Assembly: GCA_963853835.1 (NCBI GenBank)
Contig: OY970825.1
Span: 46,038,908-46,102,907 of the forward strand
DNA length: 64,000 bases
Direction of reading: 5' to 3'
Source of the DNA: Calendula officinalis
Lineage: Eukaryota; Streptophyta; Magnoliopsida; Asterales; Asteraceae
The position numbers and the translations under genes are program-made. The number at the start of each line of letters is the position of its first letter. The stretch's first letter is position 1. Below, piece by piece: positions 1 to 11,253 of the stretch. The notes under the pieces are model-generated. The model made no database searches. It worked only from the letters and a program-made list of their open reading frames with translations, and had not been told where the DNA came from.

Positions 1-274
1 TACATAATGGGCAAAGGAGTAACCGAAGGACTAAGCTAGGAAAAAGACTAAGATCAAGGGATTTGATCTTAGTACGTTACAGAAGAAAACGTAACTCAGT
101 CCTTATACTCAGTATTGGTTTTCCAATACTGAGTGCTGATACTGAGTGGCCAATACTGGCCAAACTCAGTATCACTCCTAAACTTAGCATATTAATTCTA
201 CTATTTATTCTAAGCTAGTCTAGGTTGTTTTATTATCTTAAGATTCCAAAGGGGTAAGGCTTTTTGCCTTAACA
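1..274 (-). repeat. Element A 3' LTR (truncated by window edge)
   Basis: Nearly identical to 10979-11253, so it is the visible part of the 3' LTR of a minus-strand copia element. On the minus strand it starts TGTTAAGG at 274, directly after a purine-rich tract. About 274 of 508 bp are in view. It contains two hairpin-forming inverted repeats (107-134 and 138-173). Confidence 0.93.
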
Positions 275-290
275 GTCTCCCCCTATCTAA
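275..290 (-). other. Polypurine tract of element A
   Basis: On the minus strand the bases just before the 3' LTR read GATAGGGGGAGAC, a typical plus-strand primer tract abutting the LTR start TGTTAAGG. Confidence 0.8.
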
Positions 291-508
291 TGATAACAAA
301 ACAATTACAAAGAGAATATTATATAAACAAAAATTCAGGCATCAGAGTCTTCTTCTTCACTGTTTGTTGATTGATTCAAACTCATAGAAGACTTCTTTCT
401 TTATGTGGATGAACTCTTCTCTTTTCTTCAGTTCGTCCTGCCTGTTATTGAGCACAGCAACTATTTTCTTTCTGAACCAAGAGTCCTCTTTCTTGGTTAT
501 CATCCACT

Positions 509-2193
509 TCAAGCCCACCAGATGACTAATAGGGCCTTTGGCAAATCTGCTTCAGTAATGAAGCATTCCCTATCTTCTGGGTCAGTATACATATATCCAG
601 AGGTTGGATATATGGTGCTCTTTTGATCCTGAAAGATTAAATTTGGAGGAACAGAGTATGAGTTAAAGATCCTGAAAGTGTTAAGGCACTCAGACTTGTT
701 GTTCTTTACAACCTCAGTCATTACACCAAGTGCCCTATAGTCAGCTTGGTACAAGATGCCTTGTTCAAAGCATATAGCAGAAACATCCCAGATTTCATTC
801 ATCATTACTTGGGCTTCAGAGGATCTTGATGGTAACTCCTTTATTAGTCTGGAAATCTTCACCCAGTCTTGGAGTCCCATGTTCTGAATGTCATGAAGAA
901 TAATCTTCATAGGAGGACTGACTGGTCCAGTGCAGACAGCAACAATGGACTTGTCAACGGTTTTGACTTTTATTTTGTTGACATACATGTTCAGCCAGCG
1001 TATCTCCTTCACATATGGGAATGATCTATTCCTCAGCATACTCATCCTATTCTCCCTATATCTTGTTCTTTGAGCAACAATGTTCCAGTATTGTTGAAGG
1101 ACTTCATCTCCTGTTCTTCTCATAGTGTGAGGCTTCCATGGAACATCTGCATCAGAATCAGTGTCAGTATCAGTATCTTCTTCCTTAACAGGAAAGAATC
1201 TTTGAGCCTCAATCTCATCCTCAGCATCACTCTTTTCTTCAGTATCATGTACAGATCTTCTTGGTCTGGAAATTAGAGGAGCTGGATCTGGTTCCTCACT
1301 AGATTCTGAGGACATAACCACTTTTGTCATTCTTCTGGTTATTGGCCTTCTAGGAACTCTAGAAGGTCCTTCAGCTTGAGGAGAGATTGGTTTTCTTGGA
1401 GGCTCTTCATCATCTGAGGATGATGATGAAGAGCTTTCTTTATTTTCCACATCCAGTGCAAAGTTTAAGAAATTTTGAGATGGCACTGGATGTTCTTCAT
1501 CGTCATCAGCAATAGGCCAGAAAAAGGCCTATAGACTATAATCTGCAAGTTATTTGGCTCTTGAGCAGGAGGCTCAGGATCAACTTGCTGTGGTTGGCCA
1601 GTTGTAGTCTCCCCCTGAGCAGTTGGCTCAGATAATTCTTCAAGTTGTTCCAGAACTGACCTTTCTCTTTGTCTTCTTCTCTCATACTGAAACCTAAGTG
1701 GTTCAGTATGAGGAGTTTGCTGATGTTGTTGTTGTTTCTGTGGAGGTTGATCTTCATTCAATTTCCTTCTTTTCTCCACCTGAGCAGATGGCTCAGGTTG
1801 ATCAACATCTTCTTCTCTTTGTCTCTTCTCCCCCTTATTGTTATCATTTGATGGGGAGGGAAGAGGTTCAATATCACCACCTATGTCCCCTTGTTGATCA
1901 TCATGTGTTTGGGAGGGCATAGGTTCAGTAGCAGCATCATGTTCACCCTTCTTCATCATCTGCATTATTTCCACCAAGTGGAAACTATGGAGGTGGTGGA
2001 AGTTGTTGTTGTTGCTGAATTAGTGCCACCGACTGCTTTAATGAGTCAATTTCATTACTCATTTCATCCATCTTGGCCAGAATAGTATTCTGAGTGGTCT
2101 GCATGGCTAGGATTTGATTAAGAATTGTTTGTAGAGCCCCTTGCACATCCTGAGACTGAGTGGCTTGTGCTCTATGACCCTGCATAGATGGTG
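509..2193 (-). pseudogene. Element A accessory ORF, C-terminal exon region (frameshifted)
   Basis: Downstream of pol, where Sirevirus-type copia elements may carry an envelope-like ORF. Three open segments in shifted frames run along the minus strand. 2193-1985 has a Gln-rich stretch predicted as coiled coil and ends in prolines. 1977-1465 is charged and rich in Gln, Glu and Pro. 1486-509 has a Ser/Asp-rich acidic patch, then about 200 residues of ordered-looking sequence beginning near the motif WKPHTMRRTGDEVLQQYW. No signal peptide or clear membrane segment is visible, so an envelope role is not shown. It probably continues the reading frame of 2970-4320 across an intron. The frameshifts near 1980 and 1480 mean this copy cannot make one full protein. 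I do not recognise the C-terminal domain. Confidence 0.6.
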
Positions 2194-2969
<776 letters not shown>

Positions 2970-4320
2970 CTGAGACTTTGTCAGATTCCATTCGAGCATC
3001 TGCAGAGGTCGGTGCTGGATCATCTAGATGTTGATTTGAGGCACCAGCACCTTCAGGAACCTCTTGTCTTCTATCATGAGCACCTTCCAGTATATGTTGC
3101 TCAAACTGAATCTCCACATCAAGAGGAACATGAGGTTCCTCAATTTTTTGAGCAATGTGTTCGGGTTCAGGACCTGGAAGATCAGCGGTGGCTGCAACTA
3201 GACTATGTGCTTGAAGAGATGCAGTCAAAGATGGAACATTAGTGGGTTGCACCTCTTCTGATGATAAAGCACCCATTATCACTGGAGATAAATTTCTTCT
3301 TCGTCTTCTTAGGACAAGTGGTTGCTCTTCTGTAGACTCAGTATCAAAATCTGATGCAGCATGTGGAGCATCAGGATCCTGTTCAGGTGGAGGTATATGT
3401 GATTGTGCTTGTTCTTGTTCTGGTTGAGCATCCACCATTTCAACATATTGGTCAGCATTACCTCCATCACCACTATCATCATCAACATTTTCTGATCAAG
3501 TGTCAGAATTATCATCATTTTCTTCATCATTAATGTGTGCCTGCACAATAGCCCACATAGAGTGACTCAGTACAGGCTCTCCTTCCATTGGCCTGTAAAA
3601 ATATATCTTCTCATGTAAGGGAGGAAGATCTGCTTTTGGACTGTTAAATTCATCATAAACATGAGCAGGCATGGCACTCTGAAAGATGAGAGAAAGAAAT
3701 CTGCAGAAAGGAACATTGATTTCTCTTGTTTGAGCCCGAACCAGAGAAGCTAGTTCATTAAAGATCAGTCTAGCATAATCAATCTGCATCCCAAAATCAT
3801 TGATTTGGTCCAAAGCTCCAGTCTTGTGGGTCATACACCGAATGAGTGTGGAAATTAAAACATCCCACATTGGACCAAATTCGTTCCTTTTAATAATGCC
3901 CGTGGTTCCTCTTCGTCCAATAAAAGGTAACACCGAGCGAGCCTCTGTTCGATCAACAAAGGGCTCATACCGAGCATGAGCGGGAAGCCTCAGTGTTTCC
4001 CGAATTATAGCAGTTGAGACGAACGCCCTCCTTTGATCTCGGATAACCCAACCGGTAATCATGTCCGGAGAGTCAAGGGTTGCAGAGTACCAGAACTCAC
4101 ACAACATCTCCGGATATATTGCTCGAGGAGATAGAGTCAGTGCACGATTGATTGGACAGTGCTTCAAATATGTAACAATGTGAGTGAATTCAGGGCACGC
4201 CCAAGCTGGAGGAATGTCGAAATTTGCAGTAATGTTGTTCCTTGCGAACTTATGCAATTCGTCTTTCCGAAATTGAGTCGCTGGACCGACCGCCGGTGCT
4301 ACGAATTGAGAATTTGCCAT
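2970..4320 (-). pseudogene. Element A accessory ORF, N-terminal exon (one in-frame stop)
   Basis: Begins MANSQFVAP at 4320, about 450 bp downstream of the pol stop. Residues 1-274 form an ordered domain with motifs such as RALTLSPRAIYPEMLCEFW and LIFNELASLVRAQT. A single TGA at 3496-3498 interrupts it, and the same frame then continues from 3495 as an acidic, Pro-rich tail with a basic RRRRR patch. The proposed splice donor is at 2970/2969. The N-terminal domain resembles the minus-strand ORF at 44461-44772 plus 36527-36810 in element E (shared ALTL-P--IY, RFI/RFLSLI and similar patterns), so this is a recurrent retroelement-carried domain and not a random capture. Function is unknown. The position suits an envelope-like or extra ORF of Sirevirus-type elements. 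Confidence 0.7.
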
Positions 4321-4769
4321 CTGTGATTAAGAATAAGAATTGCTTGCAAGAAAATGTAGAATCGTTAATCGCAGAGAGTAGTCGAAGAAGAAAGATTAAA
4401 ATAACTGTTAGAAAATTTAAAAGTAAAAAGAAAAATAGTTATTTATATTTAATTATCGATAATTATGGTATTGGGAAGCAAAAACGGCTGAAATGAGAGT
4501 CTTATCCTGTTCCAACGGTAACTTTCTTATTATAAGGTTACCGTTGGGGAGTATGAGGATTAAAATGAGTTTTACCACTCCAGGAGTCCAATACCGAGTT
4601 AAAAAAAATTAAATTAAAAAAATATTAAAAAATTTTAAAAACATTTAATTTAATCTATAAATTAAAGAAAAAAAAATTATTTAATTTTGATAAGTCAGAC
4701 GAGTGATACTGAGCAGGTCAGTATGAACATCAATACTGAGCGCTCAGTATCAGGAAAATTTAAAGATAA
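4321..4769. other. Spacer between accessory ORF and pol in element A
   Basis: AT-rich noncoding stretch. It holds several copies of a short motif related to ATACTGAG and CTCAGTAT near 4700-4752, the same motif that builds the LTR hairpins. Confidence 0.6.
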
Positions 4770-7172
4770 TTAAGGGTTCAGCATACCTAATTGCCCTAGT
4801 AAGTACATAAACCGTTCTTCAGAAAGAGGTTTATTAAACACATCGGCCAATTGGGCATCTGTTGGAACATAATCTACCTCAACCTTACCCTTTTCCACAT
4901 TATCTCGTATAAAGTGGTGTCTGATATCAATGTGCTTTGTTCTTGAGTGATGGACTGGGTTCTCAGTGATAGCAATAGCACTCTTGTAATCACAATGAAT
5001 AGGTGTCTTCTGAAAATTGAACCCATAGGCCATTAGTTGATACTGCATCCATAAGAGTTGAGCACAACAACTTCCTGCAGCAACATATTCTGCTTCTGCT
5101 GTGGAAGTTGCTACTGAGTTTTGCTTCTTGGATGACCAACCAACTAGTCTAGCACCGAGGAATTGACATCCTCCACTTGTACTTTTTCTATCCAACCTAC
5201 AACCTGCGAAATCTGCATTTGTATACCCTTCAAGGTCAAAGTTTGAGTCTTTGGGATACCAAAGACCCATGTTAGGAGTACCTGAAAGATATCTAAAAAT
5301 ACGCTTAACAGCTTTCATATGTGATTCTTTAGGATCAGCCTGATACCGAGCACACAAGCAAGTTGCAAACATGATATCAGGCCTGCTAGCTGTTAAGTAA
5401 CGTAAAGAACCAATCATACCTCGGTATGTGGATTGATATACTGGTTTACCAGTTTCATCTTTACTTATTTTATCCTGAGTACCCATAGGAGTCTGCATGG
5501 AAGATAAATTTTCAAATTTGTATTTCTTTAGCATGTCATGCACATACTTACTTTGATTTATAAAAGTGCCATCAGGCTTTTGATCAACTTGTAAACCAAG
5601 AAAGTAAGTAAGTTCACCCATCATACTCATCTGATACTGAAATGACATTATCTTAGCAAACCAGTCACACATTGACTTTTCAGTGGAGCCAAAGATAATA
5701 TCATCTACATATATCTGAATAAGTAAGATGTCAGAACCGTTCCTTTTTGAAAATAATGTTTTGTCAATTTTACCTCTTATAAATTTATTTTCAATTAAGT
5801 ACTCAGAAAGGGTATCATACCAGGCTCTTGGAGCTTGTTTGAGCCCATATAGAGCTTTATCAAGCTTGAAAACATAATTAGGAAATTTAGGATCAACAAA
5901 ACCTGGAGGTTGTTTAACATAAATTTCCTCTTGTAGTTTTCCATTGAGAAAAGAACTCTTGGCATCCATCTGATAAACTTTGAAATTCTTGAAAGCTGCA
6001 TATGCAAGATACAGCCTAATAGCTTCAATTCTTGCAACTGGTGGAAAAGTTTCATCATAGTCAATGCCTTCTTCTTGCATGTAACCCTGAGCAACCAGTC
6101 TTGCTTTATTTCTAATGACAACGCCATCCTTGTCCATCTTGTTTCTGAACACCCACTTAGTACCAATAATAGTTTTGCCAGCAGGAGGTGGTACTAAGTT
6201 CCAAACTTTGTTCCTCTCAAACTCTGTCAGTTCTTCTTGCATAGCTTCTACCCAGTCTTCATCTAATAAAGCTTCATCAGCTTTCTTTGGTTCCATGGTA
6301 GATAGGAAGCTTGAAAAGAAGCAAAAATTTTCAGTTGCTTGGGGTTCAAAATCTAACTTTCTTCTAGTTTGGACACCTTGTTCAATAGGACCAATAATAT
6401 TAGAATGTGGATGATCTTTGTGTTCCCTTAGATTGTTTCCTAAGGGAGCATTTGAAGCAAAGTCAACAATATCTTGTTGCACTGATGTGTTGTCTGCCTG
6501 ATACTGAGCTGAATTTTGGTCAGTATTAGACAGTTCAGGTTGCTGTTCTTTTTGATTTTGCAGATCTGAGGTGGATTCTTGAAAAGTACTGGAAGATTCA
6601 CCTTCTTCATAGATGGATTTGTTCAGATCAATGATTGGGAACTCAGTATTGGGGTTCTCAGATATGGGAACCTCAGTATTTGTTGCATTTGAGTTATGTT
6701 GAGTTTTGATTTGATCAGTATCACTCATACCATGATCAACATAGTATGGGTGAGACTTGGGTTGTTCAGCAATTGAGTTTTCTAGCTTGCATAGAATGTC
6801 TATGCCTCTAATGTCTTCCTTTGCTGAGGTAGAATGCACATCCTGATCTTCATCAAAAGTGACACGAATGGATTCTACAATCATCTTAGTTGAGATGACA
6901 TACACTCTGAAACCTCTAGAGTGTGGAAAGTAGCCCATGAACACACCTTCATTTGCTTTGGGAGCAAATTTGTTGAGATTTTGTTTAGTACTGAGTACAA
7001 AACATTTACTCCCAAAGATGTGGAAGTATTCCACATTAGGAACCTTGCCATTATATAACTCATAAGGAGTCTTTTGATGTCTCTGGACTATTGTGGCTCT
7101 GTTCTGAGTTAAATTTGCATAGTTTACAGCTTCTGCCCAGAAGCTCAGTGCCAGTCCAGCATGGCATAACAA
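4770..7172 (-). CDS. Element A pol: integrase C-terminus, reverse transcriptase, RNase H (copia)
   Basis: An 800-residue open frame. The first ~100 residues are the integrase C-terminal part (LLCHAGLALSFWAEAV, PYELYNGKVPNVEYFHIFG). A variable acidic linker follows. The reverse transcriptase starts near residue 305 (EDWVEAMQEELTEFERNKVW) and has the metal-binding motif YVDDI and LYGLKQAPRAWY. RNase H follows (NADFAGCRLDRKSTSG, STAEAEYVAA, HCDYKSAI, SRTKHIDIRHHFIRD). The order PR-INT-RT-RH marks Ty1/copia. The frame joins upstream sequence through two stop codons near 7380 and 7352, so the full polyprotein is broken although RT-RH is intact. The usual YQMDVKSAFLNG reads YQMDAKSSFLNG here, which may be neutral drift. 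Confidence 0.93.
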   Translation of the reverse strand: MLCHAGLALSFWAEAVNYANLTQNRATIVQRHQKTPYELYNGKVPNVEYFHIFGSKCFVLSTKQNLNKFAPKANEGVFMGYFPHSRGFRVYVISTKMIVESIRVTFDEDQDVHSTSAKEDIRGIDILCKLENSIAEQPKSHPYYVDHGMSDTDQIKTQHNSNATNTEVPISENPNTEFPIIDLNKSIYEEGESSSTFQESTSDLQNQKEQQPELSNTDQNSAQYQADNTSVQQDIVDFASNAPLGNNLREHKDHPHSNIIGPIEQGVQTRRKLDFEPQATENFCFFSSFLSTMEPKKADEALLDEDWVEAMQEELTEFERNKVWNLVPPPAGKTIIGTKWVFRNKMDKDGVVIRNKARLVAQGYMQEEGIDYDETFPPVARIEAIRLYLAYAAFKNFKVYQMDAKSSFLNGKLQEEIYVKQPPGFVDPKFPNYVFKLDKALYGLKQAPRAWYDTLSEYLIENKFIRGKIDKTLFSKRNGSDILLIQIYVDDIIFGSTEKSMCDWFAKIMSFQYQMSMMGELTYFLGLQVDQKPDGTFINQSKYVHDMLKKYKFENLSSMQTPMGTQDKISKDETGKPVYQSTYRGMIGSLRYLTASRPDIMFATCLCARYQADPKESHMKAVKRIFRYLSGTPNMGLWYPKDSNFDLEGYTNADFAGCRLDRKSTSGGCQFLGARLVGWSSKKQNSVATSTAEAEYVAAGSCCAQLLWMQYQLMAYGFNFQKTPIHCDYKSAIAITENPVHHSRTKHIDIRHHFIRDNVEKGKVEVDYVPTDAQLADVFNKPLSEERFMYLLGQLGMLNP

Positions 7173-8126
7173 AGTTCTTGCAGCTTCAATTAATGTTCTA
7201 TTCTTTCTTTCTACAACACCATTTTGTTGTGGTGTGTAGGCTGCAGAGAAGTTTTGGACGATTCCTTTTTCTTCACAGAAATCTGCTAATACTGAGTTCT
7301 TAAACTCGAAACCATGGTCACTTCTTAGTTGCTTGACCTTGTTGCCTTTCTAAAGTTCTTCTCTTTTGATAAAGGCAATAATTTATGTGGTTGCATCTGA
7401 TTTGGTCTTGAGAAAGATGACACGAGTATATCTTGAGTATTCATCAACCAAGACTAAAGTATAGATCTTTTTGGCCAATGATGGTGTGTTGATGGGGCCA
7501 AAAAGATCCATATGTATCATTGTAAGAGGTTCATTAATAGAATGGTTGACCTTGGACTTGAATGAACTCTTCTTCTGCTTGCCCATTTCACATGCTGAGC
7601 ATAACTTATCTTTAGAATAAGTAATAGTGGGCAACCCTCTCACCAGCTTCTTCATACTGAGCTCATTAATATTTCTGAAATTGATGTGAGAAAGTTTCTT
7701 GTGCCACAACCAGTTCAGTTCTGGCTTGACTTTAGAAAGCAGGAAAACTCGAATAGTAGGGTCTATTTCAGACAGGTTGACCACATAGACATCTTTTTCT
7801 CTTCTAGCAATGAGTACAGGTTGCCCTTTATCATTGTAGATGATTCCTGCAGTCTTCCTGAAGCGAGCTTCATTGTCATCATCACACATCTGGCTGATAC
7901 TGAGCAGATTGTGTTTAAGACCCTCTACATAGGCAACTCTTTTAAAAGTTATGTTGTCTGCCTTGATTACTCCATACCCTCTAGTTTTTCGAACTGAATC
8001 ATCTCCAAACTTGACAGAAGGACCCTTCTCTGGTGTATAGTTTAGAAGGTACTCCATACTGCCAGTCATGTGTCTTGAGCAACCACTATCTAAGTACCAT
8101 TTTCTGTCACCCTGCACAAGACACAA
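7173..8126 (-). pseudogene. Element A pol: protease and integrase core (broken by stops)
   Basis: Open from 8126 to 7383. The aspartic protease motif DSGCSRHMTG comes first, then the integrase zinc-binding segment (LWHKKLSHINF ... LCSACEMGKQKKSSF) and the first catalytic Asp in IHMDLFGPI. After residue 247 (KTKSDATT) there are in-frame stops near 7380 and 7352. Beyond them the frame carries the second Asp in RSDHGFEF and the Glu in NGVVERKN, just before the RT-RH frame. Two nonsense changes therefore separate the protease/integrase from RT. Confidence 0.9.
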
Positions 8127-8134
8127 AATAATGA

Positions 8135-8460
8135 TTAGTTCTTTTTAGGAACCCATTTTTGAATGGGACCTTTGGTAGGAGAAACAGGTTTAGACTTGAT
8201 CTCTTTTGTTGGATAGGTCAGTATCACTTCAGGAGAAACCTTGGAGGTTTTCTTTGGTGATACTGACTTGGTTTCTCTCCTTTTCTTTGGTACTGAGTAC
8301 CTAGGACTTGAAAGATCAGTCCAGCATTCATCTCCTTTATGTACAGTATGATGGCATCTATAACATTTTCTAGGTCTGTTTCTGAACATATTTTCATAAG
8401 GAATTTTTGAAAATTGTTTGACTTTTGGTAGATCAGTATGAGTAAGTTTTGCAAACTTTT
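8135..8460 (-). pseudogene. Element A gag-pol linker with second zinc knuckle
   Basis: Short open frame with a CCHC knuckle, CYRCHHTVHKGDEC, followed by a Lys/Ser/Pro-rich basic stretch. It lies just upstream of the protease in another frame, so it is part of a once longer gag or gag-pol ORF now split by frameshifts. Confidence 0.75.
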
Positions 8461-8693
8461 GACTTAAAACTTTGATCTGATCACCAATAGATTTTAAAAT
8501 GTTATTTTTGTCATTTTTTACTGGTCTTTTAATGTTGTATTTGACGGGTTTAAAAGGAGACGGATCTGGTGTCTTCTTTTTATTTGGCAGGGTAGTCTTT
8601 GTAATATTAGACTTCTTGTTTTTGCCACTTGAAGATCCTGTTGAAGTTGATTTCTGATTATCATGTTTTAGAATGACAACTTTTACAGGTTCT

Positions 8694-9646
8694 TTAGATT
8701 CTTGAGTATTTGACTTTTCTAGTTCCTACAACCTCAGTATTAGATAGAACATTTTGAGTAGAAGTAGAAGTGGTTTTATTTTCATTATATATCTCAAAAG
8801 TGGTTGTATTAAATAATAATTCAAATGGAGGAACAGCAGATGTATCATACTGCACAACTTCGAGGTCAGTATCAGAGATTTCTTTTTCAGGAAATTCAAT
8901 ACTGAGCTCTTCTAGTTTAGTATAACACTTTGAACAGATGGAAGGACCAATTGGATTATCAAAAGTAATTTTATCCTCATCATCTGACTCAGTTTGACAT
9001 CCAACTTCACAAAAAGTTTTTGCTTTTACAAACTGAATAGGGTTCATATCAGAAAATTCTTCAAATAAATCAGCAAAATTGTTTCTATTTTTTAACTGAG
9101 GATCAACACCAAGTGCAGCCCTCACATTTTCTGGAAATTGTTGATTTAGACATTTATTTAATTTAATAGATGCATTTCCCAAGATTTACACTGTTTTTGA
9201 AATTTTTCTTTTTCTAATTTATGTAAGTGAGCTTTGTCAGCTAATCTTTGGTTAATGTCTTGTAAGTTTAAAAAATTTAATTCTAAATCTTTAAATTTTC
9301 CTAATTTATCTAAATGTTCATTATTTACATTTACCCTTTCAAGTTCAAGAATAGTTAATTTTAAAGCTTTTTCTCTTTGTACTAAAGTTTTAATATCAAC
9401 AATCATATACTCAAAAATCTTTTCCTTTTCATTCACTGAATAAGTTTGAAAGGAACTCACCTTGTACAACTGAGTGGAATCCCAATCAGTATGAACACTC
9501 ATCCTCTCAGCTTCTTTGATGTCCTTCTCAAAGGAGCTCTTCAAATCATCTTCAGTGATCAACTTCTTCCTCATCATCACTGAGCTCTTCATCCATCCAA
9601 GCTTCAGAGTAAAGTGCTTGATGAGGTGCTCCATTCCCTGCTGCAC
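8694..9646 (-). pseudogene. Element A gag C-terminal extension (coiled coil, frameshifted)
   Basis: Two overlapping minus-strand open segments. 9646-9158 is rich in heptad-like Leu/Lys/Glu (KALKLTILELERVNV, HLHKLEKEKFQKQC), suggesting a long coiled coil. 9182-8694 is acidic with a CSKCYTKLEE cysteine pair. They join each other and the upstream gag by single-base frameshifts (near 9555-9560 and 9175). Long gag C-terminal extensions with coiled coils are usual for Sirevirus-type elements. No enzyme motif is present. Confidence 0.7.
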
Positions 9647-10648
9647 CCTTGCCCTTGCTCCAGTTCTTCAACTTGACATACTTGTCTCTATACCGTTTAG
9701 CTTGGTATGCAACCTTGTCATTCTGATCAGTTTCAGTTGACTTAGTATGACAGTTAGCAGCAATGTGTCCAGGCTTTCCACACCTATAGCAAAGACCTAA
9801 TCTTGGATCAGTATTGGAAGAGCTAACACCAAGCCTCTTCTTCTTCAACTGATCCAGCTTCATAGACATAAGAGCCATTTGGGTTTCAAGCTCTTCTGCC
9901 TCAGCATCAGCAAGATCAACTTCTGGTTCTTCAGGCTCAGTCACAGTATATGCCTGTTGCATTACTAGAGCCATGCCAGTGGAAGATTTGTCAGTTTTCT
10001 TCCAGTTGATCAGTCTTGCAGCATTATTCTCCTCATGATTCAACATTAGACCATATAGAATTTGTCATATCAAGAAATTGTTGAGGAAGACTATCCAGGA
10101 ACTTTCGAACAAGCTCTCCTTCCTCCTACACAATGCCTACACTAATTAAATCATGGATAACAGTATTAAATCTGTTATAGAGAGTGGTGATGTCTTCATT
10201 AGGACTTGAGAAGAAGTTTTCATACTTTCTTCTCATGTTGCTCTTTCTTTGCAACTTCACCTTAGGTGTGCCTTCATATGTGACTGGTACACTATCCCAC
10301 GTAGCCTTTGCTGTTGGCAATTTCATAATTGCATTAAGTATTTCTTTGGTAACAGCATTACCAATCACCCCCTTTGCCCTTGAGTCTAAACTGTACAACT
10401 GACGGTCAGTATCAGTCCATGTGTGCTTCAGTTTAGGAAGTGTTCTTGTGCTCTCAGGAGCATCATCATTGGCTGCAACGGGTTCCACAGTTTGTGGAAT
10501 GATGGGACCATCATTCAGCACAGTGAGCATCTCATGATGAATAGATTCAAGATACCACTGAGCTTTTAGCTTCCATTAAGGGAAGTCTTTGTCATCAAAG
10601 ATGGGCCCTCCTTTTTCCAGACATAACTGGTGCAACAATTGTAGACAT
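9552..10648 (-). pseudogene. Element A gag (capsid and zinc knuckle), broken
   Basis: Starts MSTIVAPVMSGK at 10648, about 85 bp downstream of the PBS. An A-run frameshift near 10610 and a stop before WKLKAQWYL break the N-terminus. 10530-10126 holds the capsid-like part (TWDSVPVTYEGTPKVK, EDITTLYNRFNTVIHDL, similar to UBN2-type gag domains). Another stop follows, then 10046-9552 with the CCHC knuckle CYRCGKPGHIAANC. It is the nucleic-acid-binding coat of the element and cannot be made intact from this copy. Confidence 0.88.
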
Positions 10649-10732
10649 TTTGGATTTTTGAGTTTGGGAGGGATAGATATAGGGAATGGCTGCCAAGGTA
10701 ATAGATCGACTAAATAAGGATTTATTTAGCCT

Positions 10733-10744
10733 GCTCTGATACCA
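10733..10744 (-). other. Primer-binding site of element A
   Basis: The minus strand reads TGGTATCAGAGC, the standard plant copia site complementary to initiator tRNA-Met, one base after the LTR end. Confidence 0.95.
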
Positions 10745-10745
10745 G

Positions 10746-11253
10746 TGGTTAGGTCACAACACCCCTCGTTTGTTTGATAATTGTTAGATTAATAATTTAC
10801 TTAAGACAATTAAGGTGATGAACATTGTAATTTATTCAAACGTATATTATTCCACAAAGTGTGACTTGTAGCGGAAATACAAGACCACTTGAACAATTAC
10901 AATATATGAGAATGAACGTGTAAAAATTGGTAGGTTCTCTTTTGCAAGATGATCTCTATTTATAATGATATAGAGATCTTACATAATGGGCAAAGGAGTA
11001 ACCGAAGGACTAAACTAGGAAAAAGACTGAGATCAAGGGATTTGATCTTAGTACGTTACAGAAGAAAACGTAACTCAGTCCTTTTACTCAGTATTGGTTT
11101 TCCAATACTGAGTGTTGATACTGAGTGGCCAATACTGGCCAAACTCAGTATCACTCGTAAACTTAGCATATTAATTCTACTATTTATTCTAAGCTAGTCT
11201 AGGTTGTTTTGTTATCTTAAGATTCCAAAGGGGTAAGGCTTTTTGCCTTAACA
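10746..11253 (-). repeat. Element A 5' LTR (508 bp)
   Basis: On the minus strand it starts TGTTAAGG at 11253 and ends AACCA at 10746, next to the PBS. A TATA box (TATAAATAG, minus) lies at 10956-10964. The two inverted-repeat hairpins of the 3' LTR recur here at about 11085-11150. The two LTRs differ at only a few positions, so the insertion is relatively recent. The flank 11254-11258 (AGCTT) should be one copy of the target duplication; the other is outside the window. Confidence 0.93.

Noticed and set aside
6115..6414. Plus-strand 99-residue ORF
   Set aside because: Antisense shadow of the reverse transcriptase frame of element A.
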